From an uncultured Christensenellaceae bacterium (GTDB lineage Bacteria > Bacillota > Clostridia > Christensenellales > Borkfalkiaceae): a stretch of 64,000 nt of DNA. A model generated the notes under the pieces. The model searched no databases. It saw only the letters and a list, made by a program, of their open reading frames with translations, and was not told where the DNA came from. Location of the stretch: the NCBI GenBank assembly GCA_910586945.1, contig CAJULO010000004.1, positions 1-64,000 on the forward strand. The letters are read 5' to 3'. Positions 7,809-15,957 of this stretch are shown one piece after another (position 1 is the first letter of the stretch; every line of letters starts with the position of its first letter). A program made the position numbers and the translations under genes.

Positions 7809-9065
7809 TTATTCCTTCAAATTTATTGCACTGTGCCATCCTGCTGCTTTACCTGTTGCAAAAGCAGCTTGTAAATTGAATCCACCTGTAAAGCAGTCGA
7901 CATCTAAAACTTCTCCACAAAAAAATAAATTTTTATGCAATTTTGACTGCATACTTTTAGGGTCAATCTCTTGTATTGCAACTCCACCTGCAGTTACAAT
8001 CGATTCAGCAATAGAACGCAGTGCTAAAAATTGCACATCAAAATTTTTCATAATATATACTAGCTTTTTTCGTTGTTCCTTGGTGATAGAATGTGTTGGT
8101 ATATACGCATCTATCCCGACTCGTTGCAAAAAGACTGGTACCAACGATTTTGGCAGTAGATATTCTAGTATTGTTTCAATTTTTTTATTTTTTCCTAATG
8201 TAAACTCTTTTAAAAATCTTTTATCTACTTCTTCTATCGTCATGGCCGGCTTTAAATCAATAAATAGTGCAATATTGCTTGTATCCAATCTATTGAGTAA
8301 ACTCGACATAGATAATACAATTGGTCCTGATATACCAAAATGTGTAAATAACATTTCTCCAAATAAGGAACTGATTTTTTTACCATTTTTATAGACGGCA
8401 TGTAAACTGACATTTTTCAATGCTAAACCTTGTAAACTTTTTAAATTATCCATTTTACAATTGAGTCCACACAATGCCGGTCGACACTCTATAATTGTAT
8501 GCCCTAACTTCTTGGCAAAGTGCATACCATCTCCAGTACTTCCTGTCCCTGGATAAGAAAGTCCACCAGTTGCCACAATAACGGCATCAAACTGTATTTT
8601 TGCACCACTTGCCAAGACTACTTGCCAGAAATTTTTTATTTTATCTTGCACGGGTCTTATATCTACAATAGCAGTGTTTAACTGCAAATCCACCCCTGCC
8701 CTTCTACAGTATTGCTCTAAACATTTGATTAAATCACTTGCCTTATCTGAAAGAGGAAACACTCTATTTCCACGCTCCACTTTTAGAGCAAGTCCTCCCT
8801 CTTCTAAAAATTGCATGACTTCCATGGGTGAAAAGTTATAAATACTCTTCATTAAAAATCTTCTATTGGATACAACTTTCTCAAGATACTCTTCAATGGA
8901 AACGGCATTCGTTATATTACATCGTCCTTTCCCAGTAATATAAATCTTTTTACCACATTTTTCATTTTTATCAAATAAGGTAACTTTTGCCCCTTGTATT
9001 CCTGCATGGTATGCTGCCATTAGTCCACTTGCTCCAGCACCTATAACTGCCACACTTTTTTGCAT
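7809..9065 (-). CDS. BaiN/RdsA family NAD(P)/FAD-dependent oxidoreductase (HI0933-like)
   Basis: A 418-aa cytoplasmic flavoprotein of the HI0933/BaiN family. The N-terminal dinucleotide fold is clear (GAGASG at about residues 8-13, then an acidic FDKNEKCGKK segment), followed by the family motif GKGRCN and a C-terminal GGV...FFCGE...GGFNLQ FAD-binding segment. The physiological substrate is unknown; some members act on bile-acid intermediates. The ATG at 9065 is preferred (AGAGGA about 12 nt upstream) over a GTG at 9086 with no Shine-Dalgarno. It is the usual upstream neighbour of cmk in Clostridia, 11 nt from the aroH-cmk start. Confidence 0.9.
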   Translation of the reverse strand: MQKSVAVIGAGASGLMAAYHAGIQGAKVTLFDKNEKCGKKIYITGKGRCNITNAVSIEEYLEKVVSNRRFLMKSIYNFSPMEVMQFLEEGGLALKVERGNRVFPLSDKASDLIKCLEQYCRRAGVDLQLNTAIVDIRPVQDKIKNFWQVVLASGAKIQFDAVIVATGGLSYPGTGSTGDGMHFAKKLGHTIIECRPALCGLNCKMDNLKSLQGLALKNVSLHAVYKNGKKISSLFGEMLFTHFGISGPIVLSMSSLLNRLDTSNIALFIDLKPAMTIEEVDKRFLKEFTLGKNKKIETILEYLLPKSLVPVFLQRVGIDAYIPTHSITKEQRKKLVYIMKNFDVQFLALRSIAESIVTAGGVAIQEIDPKSMQSKLHKNLFFCGEVLDVDCFTGGFNLQAAFATGKAAGWHSAINLKE

Positions 9066-9136
9066 AACTTTATACAATCCTCTCACTTTAGTTGCTCAGC
9101 AATACAATTTGCCATATATACTAGAATTTACTTCTT

Positions 9137-10519
9137 TTACAACTCTTCATTTATAGTGAATTGACTTGCCATTCTCCATTTAAAAAAGTTGATTGCAACA
9201 GCTCCAAACATTGCATAGGATAATACATCTTCTTCCTGTTGAATATATTCTTGTATTTCATTTTTTAATTTTTCATATTCAGGTTCTAAACTGTCTGCTG
9301 GTCGCTCAAAAATACGCTCTTGGTTCGGAATACACTTTTCAAGGATTTCTTGCGTTGGCATAACTGGAAGCGTTCCATACTCCCCTTTTAACATATTTTT
9401 AAACTCTTTTGTAACCATTTTATAGCGTTCACCCATAATGATATTGAATACTGCCTGTGTTCCAACAATTTGACTTGTTGGCGTTACAAGTGGTGGATAA
9501 CCACAATCTTTACGGACATTTGGCACTTCAAGAAGTACTTCATCTAATTGATGCAGACGATTTTGCTGCTTTAATTGTGCAATCAAATTTGACAACATAC
9601 CGCCTGGAATTTGATAGAGTAAAGTATTGATATCCACTTGTAAAACTTTATGGGATAAATGTCCATTTTCACGCAAGCGTTCTGCAATTTTTTTAAAATG
9701 CTCTACGATTGGCATCAATTTTGCAATTTCAATCCCTGTATCATACTGTGTCCCTGCAAGTGTTGCAACAAGTGGTTCTGTGGCTGGTTGACTTGTTCCA
9801 TTTGCCAGTGGAGATAACGCACAGTCCACAATATCTACGCCTGCTTCAATCGCCTTCAAATTGACCATATCTCCAGTGCCTGCCGTATTGTGTGTATGTA
9901 AATGTATTTTGGTTGTTGGTTTTAATGCCTTTTTGAGTTTTGTTACTAAGTCAAATACAGTGTATGGTAGTAATAAATTTGCCATATCTTTTATAGCAAT
10001 ATTATCTGCCCCCATTTGTTCTAGCTCTTTTGCAAGCTTTATAAAGTATTCTGTAGTGTGTACAGGACTCGTTGTATAGGCAATAGCTGCCTCACAAATG
10101 CCACCATATTTCTTAATGGCACGCATTGAACTTTCTAAATTACGCACATCATTTAAAGCATCAAATACACGAATGACAGAGACTCCATTTTCTATAGATT
10201 TTGCAATAAATTTATCAACAACATCATCGGCATAATGTCTATAGCCTAGTAAATTCTGTCCACGCAAGAGCATTTGAATTGGTGTTTTTTTTAATATCTT
10301 TTTAAAAGTACGCAAACGCATCCAAGGGTCTTCATTTAAAAAACGCAAACAAGTATCAAAAGTAGCTCCGCCCCATGCTTCAAGCGAATAATATCCAATA
10401 TCGTCCAATTGTTCAAGTACTGGAATCATTTCATTAGTATACATTCTTGTTGCTGCATGTGATTGATGTGCATCGCGTAAAATTGTTTCGGTTATCATGA
10501 CCTTTTTCCTCTTTTCCAT
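9137..10519 (-). CDS. oadA: Carboxyltransferase alpha subunit (oxaloacetate decarboxylase / pyruvate carboxylase B type)
   Basis: A 460-aa HMGL-type TIM-barrel carboxyltransferase that moves CO2 between oxaloacetate and biotin. It shows RDAHQS near residue 16, the metal-binding HLHTHN motif near 207 and KDMANL (biotin-site Lys) near 178. The C-terminal conserved PYC/OADA domain is present, but the protein ends without a biotinyl (lipoyl-like) domain. No beta or gamma decarboxylase subunit or biotin carboxyl carrier lies nearby, so partners must be encoded elsewhere. It has its own strong promoter at 10576-10604. Whether it serves decarboxylation or pyruvate carboxylation cannot be decided. 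Confidence 0.88.
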   Translation of the reverse strand: MEKRKKVMITETILRDAHQSHAATRMYTNEMIPVLEQLDDIGYYSLEAWGGATFDTCLRFLNEDPWMRLRTFKKILKKTPIQMLLRGQNLLGYRHYADDVVDKFIAKSIENGVSVIRVFDALNDVRNLESSMRAIKKYGGICEAAIAYTTSPVHTTEYFIKLAKELEQMGADNIAIKDMANLLLPYTVFDLVTKLKKALKPTTKIHLHTHNTAGTGDMVNLKAIEAGVDIVDCALSPLANGTSQPATEPLVATLAGTQYDTGIEIAKLMPIVEHFKKIAERLRENGHLSHKVLQVDINTLLYQIPGGMLSNLIAQLKQQNRLHQLDEVLLEVPNVRKDCGYPPLVTPTSQIVGTQAVFNIIMGERYKMVTKEFKNMLKGEYGTLPVMPTQEILEKCIPNQERIFERPADSLEPEYEKLKNEIQEYIQQEEDVLSYAMFGAVAINFFKWRMASQFTINEEL

Positions 10520-10575
10520 AGCTTACCTCCTCTTTTTTTATTGATATCTACATAATATAAAATATTTCACCTATT

Positions 10576-10604
10576 AAGATACTCTAAAACTTTTTTTTTG
10601 TCAA
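10576..10604 (-). promoter_or_regulatory. Sigma-A promoter of the carboxyltransferase gene
   Basis: On the minus strand, a consensus TTGACA (complement of 10599-10604) is followed by a 17-bp spacer and TATCTT (complement of 10576-10581). Transcription would start near 10569, about 50 nt before the ATG at 10519. Confidence 0.75.
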
Positions 10605-10924
10605 CTTAAACAGAATAGTATTGCTATATTTCTTATTCTTTCACTCCCATTTTATTCTATATACAGTATAACACAAGTCTCTAGAGTACTATCTTCCTCT
10701 CCCTTATGCAAAACACCACTTAATTTTTATTGTATGATTTTTATTTTATATATTTAGAATATATCCAAATGTATATTCGTAGAAGGAAGCGATGTACTTT
10801 CACTATATATCTTTTATATACTGTTCCCTATTCCCTTGCAACTTTAAAAGATTTGTTTTAAATATTGTTTATCAATTGAAAATAACTAAAAACAATAACA
10901 AATATCTTTAAATTCAGTTCTTTC
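10605..10924. other. AT-rich intergenic stretch, nothing recognised
   Basis: Between the oadA promoter and the palindrome at 10925 I read all six frames and find no protein-like frame with a ribosome binding site. I see no T-box, riboswitch or RNA fold that I can name. It may be spacer or eroded sequence. Confidence 0.5.
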
Positions 10925-10962
10925 AATCAAAAAAGAGTAGTATATACTACTCTTTTTTGATT
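10925..10962. terminator. Perfect 38-bp palindromic terminator
   Basis: The stem AAAAAAGAGTAGTAT pairs with its exact complement and ends in T6, with further AATC/GATT pairing outside. The symmetry allows termination on both strands. It is the first terminator downstream of the minus-strand tRNA-Arg, 187 nt away. Confidence 0.75.
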
Positions 10963-11149
10963 ATAATGGATTCTCTTTTTTAAATTTAGATTTTTCTTAA
11001 TTTTTTCTTATCTTGATTCAGAATATATCATAGTTTAACATACAAAATGTAACTAATTCTATCTAAGATTTATATCTAAATAATGAGTAACAAAAAATAA
11101 TGTATATAAATAAATTAAAAAAGTATTCTTATACAACTAAAATGATTGG

Positions 11150-11221
11150 CCTTTCCGGCGGGAATCGAACCCACAACAGAAACTTAGGAGGTTCCCGTTA
11201 TATCCATTTAACTACGGAAAG
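11150..11221 (-). tRNA. tRNA-Arg (anticodon CCT)
   Basis: A complete cloverleaf can be folded on the minus strand. The acceptor stem is CTTTCCG/CGGAAAG, the D stem GTTA/TAAC, the anticodon loop CTCCTAA (anticodon CCT, reading AGG), the T arm has a TTCGATT loop, and the discriminator base is G. CCA is not encoded. A TTGACA/TATACT promoter lies just upstream (11233-11262). Confidence 0.95.
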
Positions 11222-11232
11222 ATATTGTCTAT

Positions 11233-11262
11233 AGTATAACATACTAGAATAATTTTTGTCAA
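11233..11262 (-). promoter_or_regulatory. Sigma-A promoter of tRNA-Arg
   Basis: The minus strand reads TTGACA (complement of 11257-11262), an 18-bp spacer ending in TGT, and TATACT (complement of 11233-11238). The tRNA 5' end is 12 nt beyond the -10 box. Confidence 0.75.
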
Positions 11263-11380
11263 TAATTTATGCTGTCTTGATAAACTCTTAAATTACTATC
11301 ATTATTCTAAGAAGCTAATATTAAACTATACTACATTTATACATAGCTTATACTATGTTATATTGAAAAATTATATAAAA

Positions 11381-11411
11381 AAAGATTGCCCTATAAAATA
11401 GAGCAATCTTT
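11381..11411 (-). terminator. Terminator of the LOG-like gene
   Basis: Stem AAAGATTGC with its complement and an internal CTAT/ATAG pairing. On the minus strand it is followed by seven T. It lies 4 nt beyond the stop of the gene ending at 11415. Confidence 0.8.
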
Positions 11412-11414
11412 ATA

Positions 11415-11978
11415 TTAAAAGACAATTCTGTCATGATATTTATTATATAAAGGTAATTTTTCTTGTAAAATTTTTTCTACTTCTTCAGCACTTTGTACAC
11501 CATAACAGCAGTCTTCAGGAATATTTTCATAGCGTATTCTATGGTCTAAGCTCATATTGGCAAGTATTCTACTCCAACCATCTACATTGCTAAACCCAAT
11601 CAATAGTCGTTTAAATGACCATGCATATGCCATTTCAGATAGGGTTCCCGCACCTCCCCCTATAGCTATTACTGCACTTGCATTTGCTACTATTGCATTA
11701 CGCATACTATCCATGCCAGTCGGTATAGATATATCTGCATAGTTATTTGCCATATCAGCATTATTTGATGGGATGATTGCAATTGTATCCCCTTCTCTAT
11801 ACTTTCTTGAAGCATATGCTCCTTTGAAAGCTGCCTCCATAATACCACCTAGTCCACCTGACTGTACACGATATCCATTATCTACTAGCATTTTACCAGT
11901 TTCAAATGCCATATTATATGCAACTGAATTTTTTTCGATTCTATTGTCGCCAACAATGGCAATTATTTTTCTTCTCAT
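11415..11978 (-). CDS. TIGR00725/LOG-like Rossmann-fold (SLOG) protein
   Basis: A 187-aa SLOG-superfamily protein. It begins with a Rossmann strand (IIAIVGD), has SGGLGGIMEAA (about residues 36-46) and the nucleotide-binding GGGAGTLSE motif (about 107-115), the counterpart of PGGxGTxxE in LOG cytokinin-activating hydrolases. TIGR00725 members have no firm function; nucleotide or nucleoside-phosphate binding is likely. The ATG at 11978 was chosen because AAGGA lies 7 nt upstream; the longer frame from 12005 has none. It has its own terminator and follows the surface-protein gene at 12048, with a hairpin between them. Confidence 0.78.
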   Translation of the reverse strand: MRRKIIAIVGDNRIEKNSVAYNMAFETGKMLVDNGYRVQSGGLGGIMEAAFKGAYASRKYREGDTIAIIPSNNADMANNYADISIPTGMDSMRNAIVANASAVIAIGGGAGTLSEMAYAWSFKRLLIGFSNVDGWSRILANMSLDHRIRYENIPEDCCYGVQSAEEVEKILQEKLPLYNKYHDRIVF

Positions 11979-12003
11979 ATTATTTTCCTTATTTTTCATT
12001 TGC

Positions 12004-12034
12004 AAATTAGATAGAATTTTTTTCTATCTAATTT
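12004..12034 (-). terminator. Hairpin between the beta-helix gene and the LOG-like gene
   Basis: A 13-bp stem (AAATTAGATAGAA with its complement) closes a 5-nt loop. On the minus strand the following T tract is poor (only the stem's own TTT), so it may be a leaky terminator or an mRNA stabiliser. Confidence 0.45.
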
Positions 12035-12047
12035 ACTATATGCAATT

Positions 12048-13757
12048 TTATTGTTTTTTGTTTCCTTTTAAAATGAAAATGAGCATAACCCATATCATTA
12101 TCATGTCTATAATGACAACACTAAGAATAATTATAATAACTTTTGTAGAATTCAATTTTTTATTCGCTGTATCAGGGATAGGTGGCACTGTATCAGGGAT
12201 AGGTGGCACTGTATCGGGGATAGGTGGTACTGTATCAGGGATAGGTGGCACTGTATCAGGGATAGGTGGCACTGTATCAGGGATAGGTGGTGAAAGATAA
12301 GTCAATTTGCCAGAGTCAATATGCTGTTTATATTCTTCAGGTGTTGCTCCATCAATAAAGTCTACATCTTTCATATTTCCATTTTCAGCAAAATTCAATT
12401 CCACGCCTTTACCAAGCTTAACTTTATTTTCAATAGAATATCCTACCGTAATAGTACAAAAATTATCTTGACTAGATAAATTAGGTAGAAAATATAAATT
12501 CTTATCCTTTAAAAGAGTATTTTCATTTAAAGTTGCTTTTATATCTTTTGTAAAAACAAAATTTTGAATCTCTAAATTAGAATAATCAATTGCATTGATG
12601 TCCTGTCCTTCAATTCGTATTGTTGCCATAGTTGCAATAAAATATTCTATTTTTAAACCATATATTTGTGGATATGCAGTATTTGCTTTATAGATAAATC
12701 TAATAATTTGCTCTAAATTTATAAATGCAATGCAAGAATCATTATCTAATTCTTCAATTATTTTAGAGTCTATAGCAATGTTATTTGCATTACTTTTTAT
12801 ATTTTCAAAACGGAATGTATGATGTTCCCCTGTAAATTGTACATTTCCACCAAAAATTACATTGCTAAAGTGAAAATTGTTATTATTCCCATTGAAAAGT
12901 ATAGCATTATGAAATGCACTGTCTGTACAAATGATTGTAGATTGGTTTGCATTTTGATAAATAAATTTTTCTATAGTACACTTTATTATTTCAAAATGAC
13001 TATTTTCACCTGCAATAGTGATATTAGGAATAACAATTGATTGAGGTAATGTATTCTTTAATAAAAAAGTTGCGTTTTCTAACAAAATACTAGAATTATT
13101 CTCAAAAGTTACTTTCTTTCTACTAGATAAACTTGAAAAAATAATTGTTGTACCGTCTATAATATTGATTTTATCTTCTATTTTCGGTGCCTCAAATTCT
13201 ACTTTCATACAATTTTGTAAAGTAAGTTCTTGGATAAATTTGACATTACTCACTTTGACAGTAGATTTTATAGCAAGAAAATTTGCATCAACTGTAATTT
13301 CCTTTAAGATACAAGTTGCATTCTCTACTTTAAAAAATGGATTTTCGCCCTTTAAATTATCTAAGATAGTATTTTTTGTATTCCTACTAGAGTTGCTTAT
13401 ACTATTTTCTTTTGTTTTTTGTATGGTTAAGCTTGCACCTTCTTTTACTTCAATAGTCGCAATATCATTTGTTCTTTCAATAGCATACCCATTCAATGCT
13501 AAAGTTACGCTATGTCCACTTTCAATAGTAATTTTTTGTGTTAGATGAACATCTTGCGTTAAATAATATTCGCCTTCAATAAGTTGACTATCTCCATTCC
13601 ATGGAGTGGCTATACTTTTATGGGCAGCAAATGCTACAACATCTTTAGACTGTAGTAGGGAACTTGTTAGAAAAATTATCACGGTATATAGTAATAAAAA
13701 TAAAAGAAAATTACTTATATTCTTTAATAGATTTTTTGCTTTCGTAAATTTATTCAT
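12048..13757 (-). CDS. Surface beta-helix-like protein with PPIPDTV repeats and C-terminal anchor
   Basis: A 569-aa protein, not recognised as a named family. An N-terminal hydrophobic stretch (about residues 15-35) looks like a signal peptide. The body (about 60-440) is a run of short strands with Ile/Asn/Thr turns, including an ESGHSVTLALNGY segment like those in right-handed beta-helix and cell-surface proteins. A stalk of six PPIPDTV heptads (about 490-530) leads to a C-terminal membrane segment (about 538-560) and a Lys-rich tail. There is no LPXTG, so it is probably held by the membrane segment. The role may be adhesion or surface display; that is inference. No neighbour clarifies it. 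Confidence 0.6.
   Translation of the reverse strand: MNKFTKAKNLLKNISNFLLFLLLYTVIIFLTSSLLQSKDVVAFAAHKSIATPWNGDSQLIEGEYYLTQDVHLTQKITIESGHSVTLALNGYAIERTNDIATIEVKEGASLTIQKTKENSISNSSRNTKNTILDNLKGENPFFKVENATCILKEITVDANFLAIKSTVKVSNVKFIQELTLQNCMKVEFEAPKIEDKINIIDGTTIIFSSLSSRKKVTFENNSSILLENATFLLKNTLPQSIVIPNITIAGENSHFEIIKCTIEKFIYQNANQSTIICTDSAFHNAILFNGNNNNFHFSNVIFGGNVQFTGEHHTFRFENIKSNANNIAIDSKIIEELDNDSCIAFINLEQIIRFIYKANTAYPQIYGLKIEYFIATMATIRIEGQDINAIDYSNLEIQNFVFTKDIKATLNENTLLKDKNLYFLPNLSSQDNFCTITVGYSIENKVKLGKGVELNFAENGNMKDVDFIDGATPEEYKQHIDSGKLTYLSPPIPDTVPPIPDTVPPIPDTVPPIPDTVPPIPDTVPPIPDTANKKLNSTKVIIIILSVVIIDMIMIWVMLIFILKGNKKQ
12168..12290. repeat. Six 21-bp coding tandem repeats (PPIPDTV)
   Basis: Units begin at 12168, 12189, 12210, 12231, 12252 and 12273; the last is cut to 18 bp. 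Units differ only at a few third positions (unit 3), so they arose recently by slippage or unequal exchange and are expected to vary in number between strains. They encode the proline-rich stalk of the surface protein on the minus strand. Confidence 0.95.
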
Positions 13758-13883
13758 TCTAAACTCAACTATAAAATAATAATTTTATTTTACTTTATTC
13801 TAACAAAAAATATTTATTCAGTCAATAAAAATGGAAATTTTTGCCAAAATTTTTAAAAATTTATATTTTTTCCGCTTTTTATA

Positions 13884-13912
13884 TTGCAATTTTTAAAAAT
13901 ATAGTGTATAAT
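13884..13912 (+). promoter_or_regulatory. Promoter of spoVG
   Basis: TTGCAA (13884-13889), a 17-bp spacer and a perfect TATAAT (13907-13912). It is 38 nt upstream of the ATG and reads as a housekeeping sigma-A promoter. B. subtilis spoVG uses sigma-H, so regulation may differ here. Confidence 0.75.
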
Positions 13913-13950
13913 AACAGCATTAAATACTGTATTTAGGAGGCACTTTTCAA

Positions 13951-14217
13951 ATGAAAATTACGGATGTAAGAATTCGCTTTGTCCAAAAGCAAGAAAGCAA
14001 ATTAAAGGCTGTTGCGTCAATCACAATTGACAATTGTTTTGTAGTACACGATATCAAAATTATTGAATCTACTGATAATTTATTTATAGCAATGCCTAGT
14101 CGCAAAACTACTGAAGGAGAATTTAAGGATATAGCTCATCCTCTTGATACTCCTACTCGTGAAATGCTTAAAGAAACAATTTTAGCAGCTTATGCAAAAG
14201 AACTCAATGCTCAATAA
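13951..14217 (+). CDS. spoVG: Septation/sporulation regulator SpoVG
   Basis: An 88-aa SpoVG, a small nucleic-acid-binding regulator involved in asymmetric septation and cortex formation in Bacillus. It starts with the hallmark MKITDVRIR, and carries the IAMPSRKT and FKDIAHP signatures (residues about 46-66). Length and ends are normal. The RBS is AGGAGG 10-11 nt upstream. It is a single-gene plus-strand unit with its own promoter and a palindromic terminator at 14261, between two minus-strand genes. Confidence 0.96.
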   Translation: MKITDVRIRFVQKQESKLKAVASITIDNCFVVHDIKIIESTDNLFIAMPSRKTTEGEFKDIAHPLDTPTREMLKETILAAYAKELNAQ

Positions 14218-14260
14218 TATTCCCCCCCCCCAATTTGAATAAGTCTATGAAATTTATTTT

Positions 14261-14302
14261 AATAAAAAAAGAGAAAGAATATATTCTTTCTCTTTTTTTA
14301 TT
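14261..14302 (+). terminator. Terminator of spoVG
   Basis: A perfect 42-bp palindrome with an A7GAGAAAGAAT arm and its complement, ending in T7. A run of ten C (14222-14231) lies between the spoVG stop and this hairpin. Confidence 0.85.
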
Positions 14303-14369
14303 AAAATTATAGTTTTATTATTCTTTTACCAGAGCAATCCTAAACTTCATTTATTCCTTTATTATATAC

Positions 14370-14402
14370 AAAAAAGATAGAATATAAAATTCTATCTTTT
14401 TT
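14370..14402 (-). terminator. Terminator of ftsZ
   Basis: Stem AAAAAAGATAGAAT with its exact complement around a 5-nt loop, ending in T6 on the minus strand. It is 84 nt beyond the ftsZ stop. Confidence 0.75.
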
Positions 14403-14485
14403 CTTACTATGCTATCAAAATATCAATTAGTATATCTAGTTATATATACAAAATAAAACTTATTTTGCATATTTTCTGTAAAAAA

Positions 14486-15955
14486 TTATTTACGCAACAT
14501 TCTACGAACAAAAGCGGGTAAATTTTCATTCTCATCAACTGTTGTATTTTGTTGTACTTGTGGTTGTTGTATAGATTGACGTACTTGTACATTTTGCATT
14601 GGAGAAGGATGTACACTAGGATTTAAAGTAGGATTTGCGTATGGATTTTGTTGCATTGGTTGCATAGATTGTAATGGTTGTTGCTGTATAGTTTGTGGAC
14701 GCGTCATATTTTGAGGCATACTACGATTAGTTAAAGTTGTATTCAACATTGTTTGTTGTGCTGTTTGTGCTTGTGTTGATGCTTGTCCAGTTGTTTGATA
14801 GGGGAATATATTGCGTTGTGATTGCGTCATTGTTGATTGAGATGGTTGTTGCGCATTATTTAATATGGATACATTGGTAGTATTTTGTGGTATATTCATT
14901 TGCAACGGTTGTGGTGCACGCGTAAAGTTATTGCGTGCATGTTCTAATGACTTATTGGCTGTATTTTTGGAGTTCCCTTCTTTTGCAGATGTAGCTGGGT
15001 CAACTGCTGGGAAACCAGTTGCAATTACAGTAACTTCAACCTCGTCATTGATATTTGGATCAATACCCGCTCCAAAAATAATATTTGCAGAATAATCTAC
15101 CACACTCTGTACTAATGTCGCTGCCATTTGTACTTCATCCATAGTGAGGTCATTACCTCCTAAGATATTTAAAATAACTCCTTTTGCCCCTTCAATTGTT
15201 GTATCTAATAATGGAGAATTTACAGCAAAACGTACAGCATCAACAATTCTATTTTCCCCTTTTGCAACACCAACTCCCATATGTGCAAGACCTTGGTCTT
15301 TTAAAATTGTTCTAACATCGGCAAAATCCAGATTGATAAGTGCAGGATTTACAATAAGATCTGCAATACTACGAATACCTTGTTTTAAAATTTCATCAGC
15401 AATACGCAATGCTTCTACCATAGGTGTACCCTTTGGCACAACTTGCGTAATTTTGTCATTTGGAATAATAATTAAGCTATCAACATATTTTTTAAGGTTC
15501 TCAATCCCTTTTAACATATTATCTACTCTTTTTTTACCTTCAAAAAAAAATGGAGCAGTTACAACAGCTATTGTTAAAATTTTCATATCTTTTGCGATTT
15601 TTGCAATCACTGGTGCAGCTCCTGTTCCAGTACCTCCACCCATACCTGCTGCTATAAACAATAAATCCGTATCTTTAATCGCTTCCGTTAAAACTTCTTT
15701 GCTCTCTTCAGCTGCCATTCTACCAACATCAGGTTCCGCTCCTGCACCTAGTCCTTTTGTTAAAGCAGCACCTATTTGTACTTTATTTTCCGCCTTAGAA
15801 AGCAATAAAATTTGTTTATCAGTATTTACTGCAACATAGCTAGCACTTTGAATGCCTGCCTCAATCATTCTATTTACGGCATTACAACCTGCTCCACCGA
15901 CACCTACTACTTTGATTCTAGCAATTCCTGACATATTTTCAAATGTTCCAAACAT
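14486..15955 (-). CDS. ftsZ: Cell division GTPase FtsZ
   Basis: The tubulin-like GTPase that forms the Z ring. The GTP-binding GGGTGTG is at residues 106-112 and the T7-loop NLDFADVR near 208. The globular core ends near 325 and is followed by an unusually long linker of about 150 residues rich in Gln, Asn, Pro, Thr and Met, then a conserved C-terminal peptide (LPAFVRRMLRK) that binds FtsA. At 489 aa it is about 100 residues longer than most Firmicutes FtsZ. It starts 2 nt after ftsA with GGAGG upstream and ends the dcw cluster. No spoIIGA/sigE follows it. Confidence 0.96.
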   Translation of the reverse strand: MFGTFENMSGIARIKVVGVGGAGCNAVNRMIEAGIQSASYVAVNTDKQILLLSKAENKVQIGAALTKGLGAGAEPDVGRMAAEESKEVLTEAIKDTDLLFIAAGMGGGTGTGAAPVIAKIAKDMKILTIAVVTAPFFFEGKKRVDNMLKGIENLKKYVDSLIIIPNDKITQVVPKGTPMVEALRIADEILKQGIRSIADLIVNPALINLDFADVRTILKDQGLAHMGVGVAKGENRIVDAVRFAVNSPLLDTTIEGAKGVILNILGGNDLTMDEVQMAATLVQSVVDYSANIIFGAGIDPNINDEVEVTVIATGFPAVDPATSAKEGNSKNTANKSLEHARNNFTRAPQPLQMNIPQNTTNVSILNNAQQPSQSTMTQSQRNIFPYQTTGQASTQAQTAQQTMLNTTLTNRSMPQNMTRPQTIQQQPLQSMQPMQQNPYANPTLNPSVHPSPMQNVQVRQSIQQPQVQQNTTVDENENLPAFVRRMLRK

Positions 15956-15957
15956 TA

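Noticed and set aside
10605..10760. Possible T-box or riboswitch leader for the carboxyltransferase gene
   Set aside because: No T-box sequence, specifier stem or known riboswitch core is visible, and the consensus promoter lies downstream, only about 50 nt before the gene.
12168..12290. Possible CRISPR-like array or non-coding repeat
   Set aside because: The 21-bp units are contiguous without spacers and encode PPIPDTV in frame within a long gene on the minus strand.
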